From: Leptothoe kymatousa TAU-MAC 1615
GTDB taxonomy: Bacteria > Cyanobacteriota > Cyanobacteriia > Phormidesmidales > Phormidesmidaceae
Length of the DNA: 64,000 bases
Assembly: GCF_018739865.1 (NCBI RefSeq)
Contig: NZ_JADOER010000011.1
Coordinates: forward strand, 310,001-374,000
Direction of reading: 5' to 3'
Shown here: in pieces, positions 42,749 to 51,705 of the stretch
How the letters are laid out: the number at the start of each line of letters is the position of its first letter
Numbering within the stretch: the stretch's first letter is position 1
The notes under the pieces: model-generated
What the model was told of the DNA's origin: nothing
What the model saw: the letters and a program-made list of their open reading frames with translations, nothing else
Database searches by the model: none
Position numbers and translations under genes: made by a program

Positions 42749-45700
42749 ATGGTTCTAACGCAGCGCAGACTCAGTTCTCTTTCCCAACGTTCCATCGTTG
42801 TTAGCCTGGCATTAGTGCTGGCTTTGAGCGCATTTCCGCAGCCAGCTACGGCGATGTCCCTGGCGATGGTGCCGGTGGCCCAAACATCAGGGGCCACCGG
42901 TCAGGTTGGCAACACTGTTGTCAACAATAAAAATGTCGCGAATCTTGTTACGCAAGGGCAAGGTCTAACGATTGACGGCAGCCAATTGATGCAACCCATC
43001 AATCAGGCGCTGAAGGAAAGTTTTGAGCAAGAATATCCAGGCACAGATGTGACCCTGCGAACCAATGGGACTGAACCGGCCCTGGATGCGCTGTTAAATA
43101 ACGATATTGACCTGGCAGCCATTGGCCGATCGCTGTCTGCCACCGAGAAGGCAAAAGGGCTGGTGGAGATTCCCGTTAGTCAGGATGCGATCTCAATCAT
43201 CATAGGCCGCAACAACCGATTTACCGGGCACCTCACCCTGGAACAATTTGCCCAGATCTTCCGGGGAGAGATCACAGATTGGTCAGAGGTGGGCGGCACA
43301 CCCGGCCCCATTCGCTTTATTGATCGGCCCCTGGCCAGTGATACCCGCGCTGTGCTTGGCACCTACGGTATTTTAGGAACCGCGGAACGAGCCCAGGGTG
43401 AGCGGGTGGTCCAGCTAAAAACCGACAATACGGCAGAGGTGATTCGCCAGCTGGACGATGATGGCATTAGCTATGCGATCGCAAGCCAAATCAAAGGCCA
43501 GCGTCGGGTCAAGCCCGTCAAAATGGCGATCCTACAGGACACGCTGCCCGGCGAACAGGCCTACCCCTACGCCCAGATTCGGGGCTATGCCTACAAAAAA
43601 AATAATGCCAAAGCCGTTCTTCCCTTCGTTAATTGGGTAACCGGCGCATCAGGCAAAGCGGCCATTGGCGCCGGTAAAACCGCCGAAGCCGCAGCCATTG
43701 CCACCGCCCTCAATCCACCCATGCTGGCGACAGATGCCGCCACATCCGGGGGCAACATAGGCTTTATCCCTTGGTTATTGGGGCTACTTCCCCTCCCCTT
43801 CCTATTCCTGCTTTGGGGGCAGCGGCGCTCAGCGGCAGAATCAACGTCCCCCAAAGAAAGCCCATTCGCAGAGATCAAACGCCCCGAAACAAAACCAGCG
43901 GCCGCTAACGTCGAAGCTAAACCCGCTGCCCCGACAGCTCCCAAGCCCATCGCCGCCAAGCCCGTCGCCCCCAAGCCCATCGCGCCACCGCCACCGGCTA
44001 AACCCGCTGCGCCCAAGCCGGCGGTAGCTGCGCCGCCGCTGGCTTCGGCACCCAAACCAGCAGCCCCCATCAAGCCACAGACCGTTCCCACACCGCCCAT
44101 CAAGCCAGCGGCGGCTCCAATGCCAGTCGCACCAAGGCCCACATCGCCGCCCACGGTGGCCAAACCCATCAACACAACACCGGGTACCACCCTATCGATT
44201 GTGCCTTTTGAAAAAACAGCCGGCTGGAACAATGCCGAGCAGGTCGCTCACAAAGGGTTCGAATATTTAAAGTCGGAACAAGCTGACAAAGCCGAAGCTT
44301 ACTTCCAACGGGCCCTAGAACTCTCCCCCAGAAATCTCCTAGGTCTCCTGGGGTTGGGTAGCGTATTTTTAACCCTAAAACAGGGAGAAAATGCCCTAGC
44401 CCAGTTCAACCAGGCCACTGAGATTGATCCAGGTAATATCGATGGGTGGATTGGCAAAGGCAAGGCTCTAACCTCGTTGGGACAAGCCGACGCTGCCCTA
44501 GGAGATTTTGACCGGGCACTGCAGCTAAATAAAACCTCCATCGATGCCCTAAAAGCTAAAGGCGATGCCTGTTTAGCCCTAGGTCAACTCGATGAAGCCA
44601 ATGGTTGGTACGGCGAGGCCAATGCGCTGCTCAGCGGCACCCCCATCCCCACATGGAAGCCTGGTTCGAGTGCTCAAACCGTGATGGTGACATCTCCCAC
44701 TAAGGCGCCCGTAGCGCCCGCAGCGCCCACAGCACCCGCAGCAACACACTCCACAGAGAACGCAGGCGTCGCCCAAACGGCTGGCAGTGCAGAACCTAAG
44801 GCCGTTTCGGCTGCCCCCAGCGACGACGCAGGCCACCTCGCAACTATTCGACAATTGGTCAATTGGAATGATCCAGAGGCCATCTGTCAGAAGGGACTGT
44901 ATTACCAAAGCTTAGGGCGCTCCAAGGAAGCAGAATACTGCTTTCGACGGGTATTGGAACTCTCTGGGCACAACGTGACTGCCATGATCGGGTTGGGGCA
45001 AATCGTCCTAGATGCGGGGCAGGCTGACCATGCACTGACGCTGTTTAACCAGGCCGTTGAGCTAGCCCCCAACTCACCTAAAGCCTGGATTGGCCAAGGA
45101 GATGCCCTGATGGCCCTAGGTCGCGGCGATGCAGCCAAACAAAGCTACGCTCGGGCCTGGGGAATCACCCCGGAGACGGCTAATGCTAAACTTTCTCCGA
45201 AAACTGTCATTTCCCCCACGGCGGTCATTTCCCCCACCACTCTAAGGTCTCCCGCAGCGATCGTTTCCCAACCGGTGAGTCAACCATTGGTGAGCCAGAC
45301 AGTGGTGGCGCCACCAGAGAAAACGCCCGCCCCCCCATTGCCTGTGGCACCCCCCGCTCCGGCGTCCTATGTGGCACCATCAACGCCACAGCTACTGGAT
45401 ATGGTGATTTTGGTGGATAGCCAAGCGCCCAATATGGATATCACCGCCATGGAACGGGTGATGGGCGATGTACTCTCAGCCACTCATCGCCCGACCGATA
45501 CGCGCGTCACCTGGCTAGGCACCCATGGCACTATGGCAGGGACTCCCGTTCACCAAAGTGTCCCTGACTATCTGGGTAGCCTGGGCAAAGTTTCCGACAC
45601 TCCAGACGGTGTAATCTCTTCGGCTGAGGCCATGGCAACGATCGCCCAACACTTCGACTGGCGTCCCGGAGCGGCCCAATCTCTCTTGTTTGTTGGGGCC

Positions 45701-46321
45701 CAAGGTCTTCATAACGACAACAACGAAAAAACCGCCGTTCAATCCGTTGTTCAAGCGGCTAATGGCACAGGCACCATTGTTAGCACTTACCTGTATAAGC
45801 CCGCCGATGAGGCAGATAGGGGTGCGATCGCAGCCCATAAAGAACTGGCCATGGCAACGGGGGGGTTGGCCTTTGTCAACGACGGCAATACCCCCATGGG
45901 CGACGTCCTAGGGCAAACCATAGAAAAGACTTGTCGAGAATGTGTCTATCGCAGGCTAACCATTCGCAGCCATAGCGACTGCCTTAGCCTAGATCCAGCT
46001 CGACTCCAATCATTCAACAGTGCTAGGTCCCTCAGCCCAGGTAAATACATTATTCGCATCAATTCAGGCACCTTTAGCTATTGGCCAGATGCCCCCACCT
46101 TCGAACCCGAACCCTGGGTCATGCTGTGGATTAACGGAGGTCGGTTTATCAACCAGGACACCAATGTGGCCGTGGGAACAACATGGCTCACCCTCAATGG
46201 CTATAACGACGTGCTCAAACTAGAAGTGTTAGCAGACACGCACCTCTGCGCCTTGTTTTTAGATACCTACAAAGACGATAACGTGGGCCAGATTACCCTG
46301 TCCATCGTAGAGGCCGGCTAG
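42749..46321 (+). CDS. Membrane receptor: PstS-like binding domain, TM, TPR, vWA-like, C-terminal module
   Basis: 1190 aa. Signal peptide 1-35, periplasmic-binding-protein domain of PstS type ~72-310 (FAQIFRGEITDWSEVGG), transmembrane helix 337-357 followed by basic WGQRR, Pro/Ala-rich linker 360-480, TPRs ~495-625 and ~700-805, a vWA-like domain 881-1062, and a C-terminal beta-rich module 1066-1188. Topology predicts the binding domain outside and the rest in the cytoplasm. The vWA segment VILVDSQAPNM lacks the DxSxS metal site. The PstS phosphate loop (GSG-type) is replaced by LRTNGTEPALD, so the ligand may differ. No ABC transporter genes are present. The C-terminal module recurs in the next two genes. 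Signalling or scaffold role is inference. Confidence 0.85.
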   Translation: MVLTQRRLSSLSQRSIVVSLALVLALSAFPQPATAMSLAMVPVAQTSGATGQVGNTVVNNKNVANLVTQGQGLTIDGSQLMQPINQALKESFEQEYPGTDVTLRTNGTEPALDALLNNDIDLAAIGRSLSATEKAKGLVEIPVSQDAISIIIGRNNRFTGHLTLEQFAQIFRGEITDWSEVGGTPGPIRFIDRPLASDTRAVLGTYGILGTAERAQGERVVQLKTDNTAEVIRQLDDDGISYAIASQIKGQRRVKPVKMAILQDTLPGEQAYPYAQIRGYAYKKNNAKAVLPFVNWVTGASGKAAIGAGKTAEAAAIATALNPPMLATDAATSGGNIGFIPWLLGLLPLPFLFLLWGQRRSAAESTSPKESPFAEIKRPETKPAAANVEAKPAAPTAPKPIAAKPVAPKPIAPPPPAKPAAPKPAVAAPPLASAPKPAAPIKPQTVPTPPIKPAAAPMPVAPRPTSPPTVAKPINTTPGTTLSIVPFEKTAGWNNAEQVAHKGFEYLKSEQADKAEAYFQRALELSPRNLLGLLGLGSVFLTLKQGENALAQFNQATEIDPGNIDGWIGKGKALTSLGQADAALGDFDRALQLNKTSIDALKAKGDACLALGQLDEANGWYGEANALLSGTPIPTWKPGSSAQTVMVTSPTKAPVAPAAPTAPAATHSTENAGVAQTAGSAEPKAVSAAPSDDAGHLATIRQLVNWNDPEAICQKGLYYQSLGRSKEAEYCFRRVLELSGHNVTAMIGLGQIVLDAGQADHALTLFNQAVELAPNSPKAWIGQGDALMALGRGDAAKQSYARAWGITPETANAKLSPKTVISPTAVISPTTLRSPAAIVSQPVSQPLVSQTVVAPPEKTPAPPLPVAPPAPASYVAPSTPQLLDMVILVDSQAPNMDITAMERVMGDVLSATHRPTDTRVTWLGTHGTMAGTPVHQSVPDYLGSLGKVSDTPDGVISSAEAMATIAQHFDWRPGAAQSLLFVGAQGLHNDNNEKTAVQSVVQAANGTGTIVSTYLYKPADEADRGAIAAHKELAMATGGLAFVNDGNTPMGDVLGQTIEKTCRECVYRRLTIRSHSDCLSLDPARLQSFNSARSLSPGKYIIRINSGTFSYWPDAPTFEPEPWVMLWINGGRFINQDTNVAVGTTWLTLNGYNDVLKLEVLADTHLCALFLDTYKDDNVGQITLSIVEAG

Positions 46322-46441
46322 GGGCTCTCGATAGCCTTTGCCCCAGACATATTCAGAGCCGATTGCCCCATAAAAAACAACGACTCTGAACAGACACAAT
46401 GATTTGAACAACTTGTAATTGAAATAGAAGGAAGACTCAAA

Positions 46442-46822
46442 ATGCGCGTAGTTGTTGATAGTCAAGAGCATTGCTACGAACTGGACCAAGAGTATTTAAA
46501 TCAGCTCCAATCCACGGCCAATTCAACCCAACTAGAGCCAGGCACCTACGTTATTCGCATCGAGCGTGGAGCCTTTAGCTATGGTCCCGAGCAACAACAG
46601 GTTACCCCCGAGCCCTGGGTCATGCTTTGGATCTATGGCGGTACGTTTGTAAACCGAAAAACCAACGTCAAGGTGGGCGCCACCTGGAGCAGCCTCAATG
46701 GCTATGACGACACCTTGACCTTGGATGTCCTAGAAAAAACAACGGTATGTGGAGTCTTTTTTGACACTTACAAAAAAGACTATTCAGGCGACATCACCCT
46801 GTCGATTTTAAAAGACAGATAA
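46442..46822 (+). CDS. Stand-alone C-terminal module protein, 126 aa
   Basis: Soluble 126-aa protein without signal or membrane helix. It aligns over its full length with the C-termini of both flanking receptors: TPEPWVMLWIYGGTFVNRKTN, then TWSSLNGYDDTLTLDVLE and FFDTYKKDYSGDITLSIL. Predominantly beta. AAGGAAGA 8 nt upstream of ATG is a good ribosome site. It lies 120 bp after the TPR receptor gene and 85 bp before the DUF4912 receptor gene on the same strand, so all three are probably co-expressed. It may compete with or bridge the receptor tails (inference). I do not recognise a named family. Confidence 0.82.
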   Translation: MRVVVDSQEHCYELDQEYLNQLQSTANSTQLEPGTYVIRIERGAFSYGPEQQQVTPEPWVMLWIYGGTFVNRKTNVKVGATWSSLNGYDDTLTLDVLEKTTVCGVFFDTYKKDYSGDITLSILKDR

Positions 46823-46907
46823 CCTTCAGGCCTCTAACGTCTTCAGCATTCACGTTTCAGCCTCGGCCCAACCACTGCATATCTAATCCCTTTTGCTTGC
46901 GTCTCCC

Positions 46908-49900
46908 ATGAAAGAACCAAAGGCATCTCAGCATACCCGTCTGCACCCGTGGTCCTCTCCCCAGAATGAGCCCAGCTCCCATCAGGGGGTGCCACGCCCT
47001 GTTCCCCGCCGCCGCCGGATGTCTTTGGCAAGGTTTATTGCCATTGTTCTCAGCACCGCCGCCGTCACCCAAATGACCGGGACCAGTTTATCAACGGCAA
47101 AGGCCCAATCCTTTGGACAAAATCCTGACGGGTTTCCTATCCCCGCATCGTTACCCGATGGCACCACCCTGAAGCTGGACGGTTCCACCAGCATGCGCCT
47201 GACCAACGAAGCCGTAGAGCAACGCTTTGAGGCCCAGTATGACAACATCGACATAGAACTCAGAGCTAGCCGCACCGATCAGGCCTTTGAAGAGCTGATT
47301 AACGGCGATATCGACATCCTAGCCACCGGGCGTCCCCTCACGGAGGAGGAAAAAGCTCAAGGTGTCGTAGAGGTGCCCCTAGAACAACGGGAGAAACTGG
47401 CCATCATCCTGGGGCCAGACAATCTTTTTCCCACGGAGGATGACCCCAGCACCCCTGACATTGAAAGCAATCTCACCTTTGAACAGTTTGCCCGCATGTT
47501 TCGCGGAGAGATTACCAACTGGTCTGAAGTGGGCGGTCCCGACCTGCCCATTCGCTTTGTCGATCGACCGGAATATAGCGATACTCGACGCGCCCTCAGC
47601 ACCTACACCGTGTTTGACGGCCAGCCATTTGCCACGGGTAGTACGGCAGCACCTACAGCTGACGACGAGACTGAGACCGTCATCAACGCCCTGGGGGAAA
47701 ATGGCATTGGCTATGCGGTTGTTTCCCAGGTAGCCGACCGGGATGACGTGCGGATCATTCCCATGCACCAAACGTTGCCAGACGATCCACGCTATCCCTA
47801 TTCGCAATATCGAGCCTATGTTTACAAAGAAGGGGCCGATCCGGCGGCCCTAGCCTTTCTAGGGTTTGCCACCAGTGCACCGGGGCAAGAAGTGATTGGT
47901 GCGCCAGCAGGTGCGGCGGCAGGTGCGGCACCTGCCGCCGCGCCGCCGCCGCCAGAAGGGATCAACCCAGAGGTGGTCAACCCAGAGGTGGTAAATCCTG
48001 AAGAGGTGGTCCCCCCCAAAGATGGGGCAGCGGCTGGGAAAGGCATTTTTCCCTGGTGGTGGTTAGGATTGTTAGCCCTAATTCCTTTGTTGTGGTTGGC
48101 CCTGCGGGGGCTTAGCAGCGGCGGGGCAGCAGCGCCTCCTGTGGCAGCGGCACCGCCCGCCCCTCGCATGGTGGTCACTCCCCGCAATTGTCGGGAGGGC
48201 TACGCCTATTGGGAAGTCTCCAAAACACTGTTAGACCAGGCTAAAAATGCCGGTCCCCATGCCGTGAAGGTGCGTTTGTACGATGTGACGGGCAACGGCC
48301 CAGACGCCCCCCTACCCAATAACTTCACCGCTGAATTTGACGGTCTTGAGCACAGCCAGGACCTCCATTTCCCGATTCCTGTGGATGGTCGCACCTACCG
48401 GGGGGAAGTGGGGTATCTGGGTCGCGACAATCAGTGGCATACCTGGGCTACATCGGACCCCGTCAAGGTCCCTGTCTGCCCCCAAGGCAACAAGGCCACA
48501 GCTAGGCCGCAGAAGAAAGCGCTCAATGCCGGTTTGGTGGGATTGGCCGCCGCCGGGGCCGCCGGGGCTGGCGCCGCTGTTGCCAAAGCAGGAACTAAAC
48601 GCACGCTGCCCCCCAGCCGCATGGTGCTTACCCCCCGCACGTCGCGTCAGGGCTATACCTACTGGGAAGTGCCCCAGGAGCGCATTGAGGCGGCCAAGCA
48701 GGAGGGCGGTAAAACCAAGCAGGTGCGTCTATACGATGTCACTGGCCGATTGCCCAACGCCCAGCTCCCCGACCCCATTCTCCAGGTTCATTGCAAGGAG
48801 CCTGACACCGATCGGCTCCTGCCCATCGAACGACCCGATCGAGACTATGTGGCCCAGATGGGCTATCTCACCCCAGAAAATCGCTGGTTGCCCCTAGCGA
48901 AATCGAATGTGGTGCGAGTGCCCGCCCAGCCCACCCCCATAGACCAGATCGGTCAAGCAAAATCAGCGGCTCCCTTGGGGGCATTAGGGGCCGGGGCCAT
49001 GGCCACCGGCCTAGCGGCCACCGGTTTGAAAGATGCGCTGCAGCCAGAAGCACCCAAAATCAATCTGGCGGCACCGGTGGAGGTGAAGGTGGAGGTGGCA
49101 TCCCCTGAAGAATTTCAGGTGCAGTGGACCATGGCCAAGGACCAGAAACTGGCGTTGCTCAACAATGCCGCCTACCATCCCGTGGTTAAGCTCCACGATG
49201 TCACTGGCCTAGATTTTGAACGCCAACCCTCCCACAGGGTGACGGTGCATCCGGTCACCGCAGGCGATTTTAACGGCAACACCGCTGCCAAGGTGCTGCC
49301 CGTGCCCCAGTGCGATCGCGACTACTTAGCAGAGCTGGGCTACGACCACAACAACACCTGGGTTTCCCTGGGCCAGTCCAAAACCACCCAGGTAAAATGC
49401 CCGGTTAATGTTGCAGCCCCGGTGGAGTCCGTTTCCATTGAAGTGCTCTCTCCCGAAGAGTTTCAGGTGAAGTGGGTGATGCCCAAAGCCCAAAAACAGG
49501 CATTGCTAACAGAGGATGTCTACAGACCGCTGGTCAAGCTCAAAGATATGACGGGCAAAGACATGGCGGGCATGGGTACAGACCAGCCAGCGGCCCAAAA
49601 TATCTTCACCCATGGGGTGACCGCAGGCGATTTTGATGGCAATACCGCTGCCAAGGTGCTGCCCGTGCCCCAGTGCGATCACGACTACTTAGCAGAGCTG
49701 GGCTACGACCACAACAACACCTGGGTTTCCCTGGGCCAGTCTCGCCTCACCTTTGTCAAATGCCCGGTCAACGTCAAAGCTCCGGTGGAAAATATCGCCA
49801 TTGCCGTGCAGTCACCGGAAGAATTGCAGGTGCAATGGGCCATGGCCGAGGACCAAAAACAAACATTGTTGGACGATGACGCCTACACTCCCCAGGTAAA

Positions 49901-51653
49901 AATTTACGATGTCACCGGCATTGATTGGGCCGCCCAGCCATCCCACAGTGTCACCGTCCATCCCGTTACTGAGCACACCTTTAGCGGCAATACCGCTGCC
50001 ATGGCGGTGCCAGTATCCCGTTGCGATCGCGACTACCTAGCCGAACTGGGCTATGGCGATGCCCAGGGCAAATGGACCGCCCTAGGGCACTCTCACCATG
50101 TCCATGTGAAATGCCCCGTCAATGTCAAAGCCCCCGTCGAAAATCTCTCCATCGCAGTGGTGTCCCCCGACGAGTTTCAGGTGCAGTGGGCCATGGCCGA
50201 GGACCAAAAACAAACATTGCTCAACGACAACGCCTACACCCCCGAGGTCAAAATCCTCGATGTCACCGGCATTAACCTCGATCAGCAACCGGCCCACGGG
50301 GTTACCGTCCATACCATTCAGCCCAAGGATTTTGACGGGAATACCGCTGCCATGCAATTGCCCGTGCCCCAGTGCGGTCGCGACTACCTGGCGGAGCTGG
50401 GCTATCGCCACGGCAACACCTGGGTCTCCCTGGGCAAGTCTCGCCATACCCATGTGCAGTGCCCCGTCAATGTGAAGGCCCCAGTGCAGACCGTCTTAAT
50501 TGAGGTGCGCTCCCCCGAAGAGTTTCAGGTGCGGTGGTTTATGCCAGAAGATCAAAAACTGGCCCTATTAAACGATGGGGCCTATACCCCCCATGGGGCC
50601 TATACCCTCTTGATCAAAATTCACGATGTCACCGACATGGACCTGTCCCAACAACCGGCCCACAGGGTGGTGACCTATCCCATCACGCATCGAGATTTTG
50701 ATGGGAATAACGCGTCCATGCTGTTACCCATACCCCAGTGCGATCGCGACTACTTGGCGGAGCTGGGCTATAACCATGACGGCGACTGGGTCTCCCTGGG
50801 CAAGTCTCGCTATTCCTATGTGAAATGCCCCGTCAATCTAGAAGCGCCCGTTGAAGACCTGGCCATGGAGGTGCGTTCTGCTGACGAGTGTCAGGTGCAG
50901 TGGACCATGACCGCAGACCAGAAGCGGGTGCTCTTGGCAGATCAGGCCTACGTACCCGAGGTCAAAATTCACGATGTCACCGGCATTGACCTGGATCGGC
51001 AACCGGCCCACAGCACCACCACCCACGCAGTCCTAAGGGATAATTTCAACGACAATACCGGTGCCATGGTGCTGCCCATATCCCAGTGCGATCGCGACTA
51101 CTTAGCAGAGCTGGGCTACCACCACGGCCACACCTGGGTTTCCCTGGGTCGCTCAGCCCATGTTCATGTGGCCTGTCCGCCGCCGCCTGCCCCTGAGCCA
51201 GACACCAATCTGCTGTCCGGGCTGGGGGCTGGGGCCCTAGCCGTTGGCCTAGTTCAGCCCCCCAGCTCAACAGAACAAGGCCCTACCTGTCGGCAACGGT
51301 TAACCATCGACAGCCAACACCATACCTACAGCCTGGATAAGCCCAAAATGTTGGAGCTCCAATCGCGAGCCCAGCAAGTTGTCCTCCCCCCCGGATGTTA
51401 CATCCTCACCCTCGAACAACCGGCAACGGCCAACCCCAGAGAGCCCCACATGGTGATCTGGATTTACGGGGGACGCTTTGTCAATCAACAAACCAATGTG
51501 GAAGCGGCCTCCACCTGGAGCACCCTAAATGGCTACGGTGACAGTCTCACCCTAACGGTCATAGAACCCACAACAATATGCGCCCTCTACTTCAACACGG
51601 TTCCTAACCCAGAGCAGGGGCAGCTCACACTGTTGATTTTAAAAGACGAATAG
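46908..51653 (+). CDS. Membrane receptor: PstS-like binding domain, TM, eight DUF4912-type domains, C-terminal module
   Basis: 1581 aa from ATG 46908 (track uses a TTG 15 bp upstream; ATG 47019 is also possible). A basic N-terminus (PRRRR) leads into a signal or anchor segment (~38-68). Then a PstS-like domain ~85-330 (RMFRGEITNWSEVGGPDLPI), a linker with repeated NPEVV, and a transmembrane helix ~383-400. Two canonical DUF4912 domains follow (MVVTPRNCREGYAYWEVS, MVLTPRTSRQGYTYWEVP), then six diverged 115-120-residue repeats (SPEEFQVQWTMAEDQK, VKIHDVTGIDL, CDRDYLAELGY, KCPVNVKAPVE). The shared C-terminal module (IWIYGGRFVNQQTNV) closes the protein. Topology again predicts sensing outside and DUF4912 repeats inside. 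Function unknown; it converges with pyrB. Confidence 0.85.
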   Translation: MKEPKASQHTRLHPWSSPQNEPSSHQGVPRPVPRRRRMSLARFIAIVLSTAAVTQMTGTSLSTAKAQSFGQNPDGFPIPASLPDGTTLKLDGSTSMRLTNEAVEQRFEAQYDNIDIELRASRTDQAFEELINGDIDILATGRPLTEEEKAQGVVEVPLEQREKLAIILGPDNLFPTEDDPSTPDIESNLTFEQFARMFRGEITNWSEVGGPDLPIRFVDRPEYSDTRRALSTYTVFDGQPFATGSTAAPTADDETETVINALGENGIGYAVVSQVADRDDVRIIPMHQTLPDDPRYPYSQYRAYVYKEGADPAALAFLGFATSAPGQEVIGAPAGAAAGAAPAAAPPPPEGINPEVVNPEVVNPEEVVPPKDGAAAGKGIFPWWWLGLLALIPLLWLALRGLSSGGAAAPPVAAAPPAPRMVVTPRNCREGYAYWEVSKTLLDQAKNAGPHAVKVRLYDVTGNGPDAPLPNNFTAEFDGLEHSQDLHFPIPVDGRTYRGEVGYLGRDNQWHTWATSDPVKVPVCPQGNKATARPQKKALNAGLVGLAAAGAAGAGAAVAKAGTKRTLPPSRMVLTPRTSRQGYTYWEVPQERIEAAKQEGGKTKQVRLYDVTGRLPNAQLPDPILQVHCKEPDTDRLLPIERPDRDYVAQMGYLTPENRWLPLAKSNVVRVPAQPTPIDQIGQAKSAAPLGALGAGAMATGLAATGLKDALQPEAPKINLAAPVEVKVEVASPEEFQVQWTMAKDQKLALLNNAAYHPVVKLHDVTGLDFERQPSHRVTVHPVTAGDFNGNTAAKVLPVPQCDRDYLAELGYDHNNTWVSLGQSKTTQVKCPVNVAAPVESVSIEVLSPEEFQVKWVMPKAQKQALLTEDVYRPLVKLKDMTGKDMAGMGTDQPAAQNIFTHGVTAGDFDGNTAAKVLPVPQCDHDYLAELGYDHNNTWVSLGQSRLTFVKCPVNVKAPVENIAIAVQSPEELQVQWAMAEDQKQTLLDDDAYTPQVKIYDVTGIDWAAQPSHSVTVHPVTEHTFSGNTAAMAVPVSRCDRDYLAELGYGDAQGKWTALGHSHHVHVKCPVNVKAPVENLSIAVVSPDEFQVQWAMAEDQKQTLLNDNAYTPEVKILDVTGINLDQQPAHGVTVHTIQPKDFDGNTAAMQLPVPQCGRDYLAELGYRHGNTWVSLGKSRHTHVQCPVNVKAPVQTVLIEVRSPEEFQVRWFMPEDQKLALLNDGAYTPHGAYTLLIKIHDVTDMDLSQQPAHRVVTYPITHRDFDGNNASMLLPIPQCDRDYLAELGYNHDGDWVSLGKSRYSYVKCPVNLEAPVEDLAMEVRSADECQVQWTMTADQKRVLLADQAYVPEVKIHDVTGIDLDRQPAHSTTTHAVLRDNFNDNTGAMVLPISQCDRDYLAELGYHHGHTWVSLGRSAHVHVACPPPPAPEPDTNLLSGLGAGALAVGLVQPPSSTEQGPTCRQRLTIDSQHHTYSLDKPKMLELQSRAQQVVLPPGCYILTLEQPATANPREPHMVIWIYGGRFVNQQTNVEAASTWSTLNGYGDSLTLTVIEPTTICALYFNTVPNPEQGQLTLLILKDE
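49072..51180 (+). repeat. Six tandem ~350-bp coding repeats (DUF4912-type)
   Basis: Units start at about 49071, 49416, 49779, 50130, 50478 and 50844. Identity is high at the DNA level in places: the stretch around 49296-49380 is almost identical to 49656-49740. Four units keep a HIP1-containing word TGCGATCGCGAC at the CDRDY codons; two have point changes there. Unit five has an extra 18-bp duplication (GGGGCCTATACCC twice). Indicates recent expansion or gene conversion. Confidence 0.85.
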
Positions 51654-51670
51654 GCCCTATTTCGCAGAGG

Positions 51671-51705
51671 CCTATGGCACAGGGCCTATTCCATAGGGGC
51701 CTACT
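51671..51705. terminator. Hairpin between convergent receptor and pyrB genes
   Basis: AGGCCTATGG pairs with CCATAGGGGCCT across a ~12-nt loop with a small bulge. It sits just after the receptor stop and just inside the gap to the pyrB stop. No good T-tract, so assigned as a probable bidirectional transcript end with limited confidence. Confidence 0.4.
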
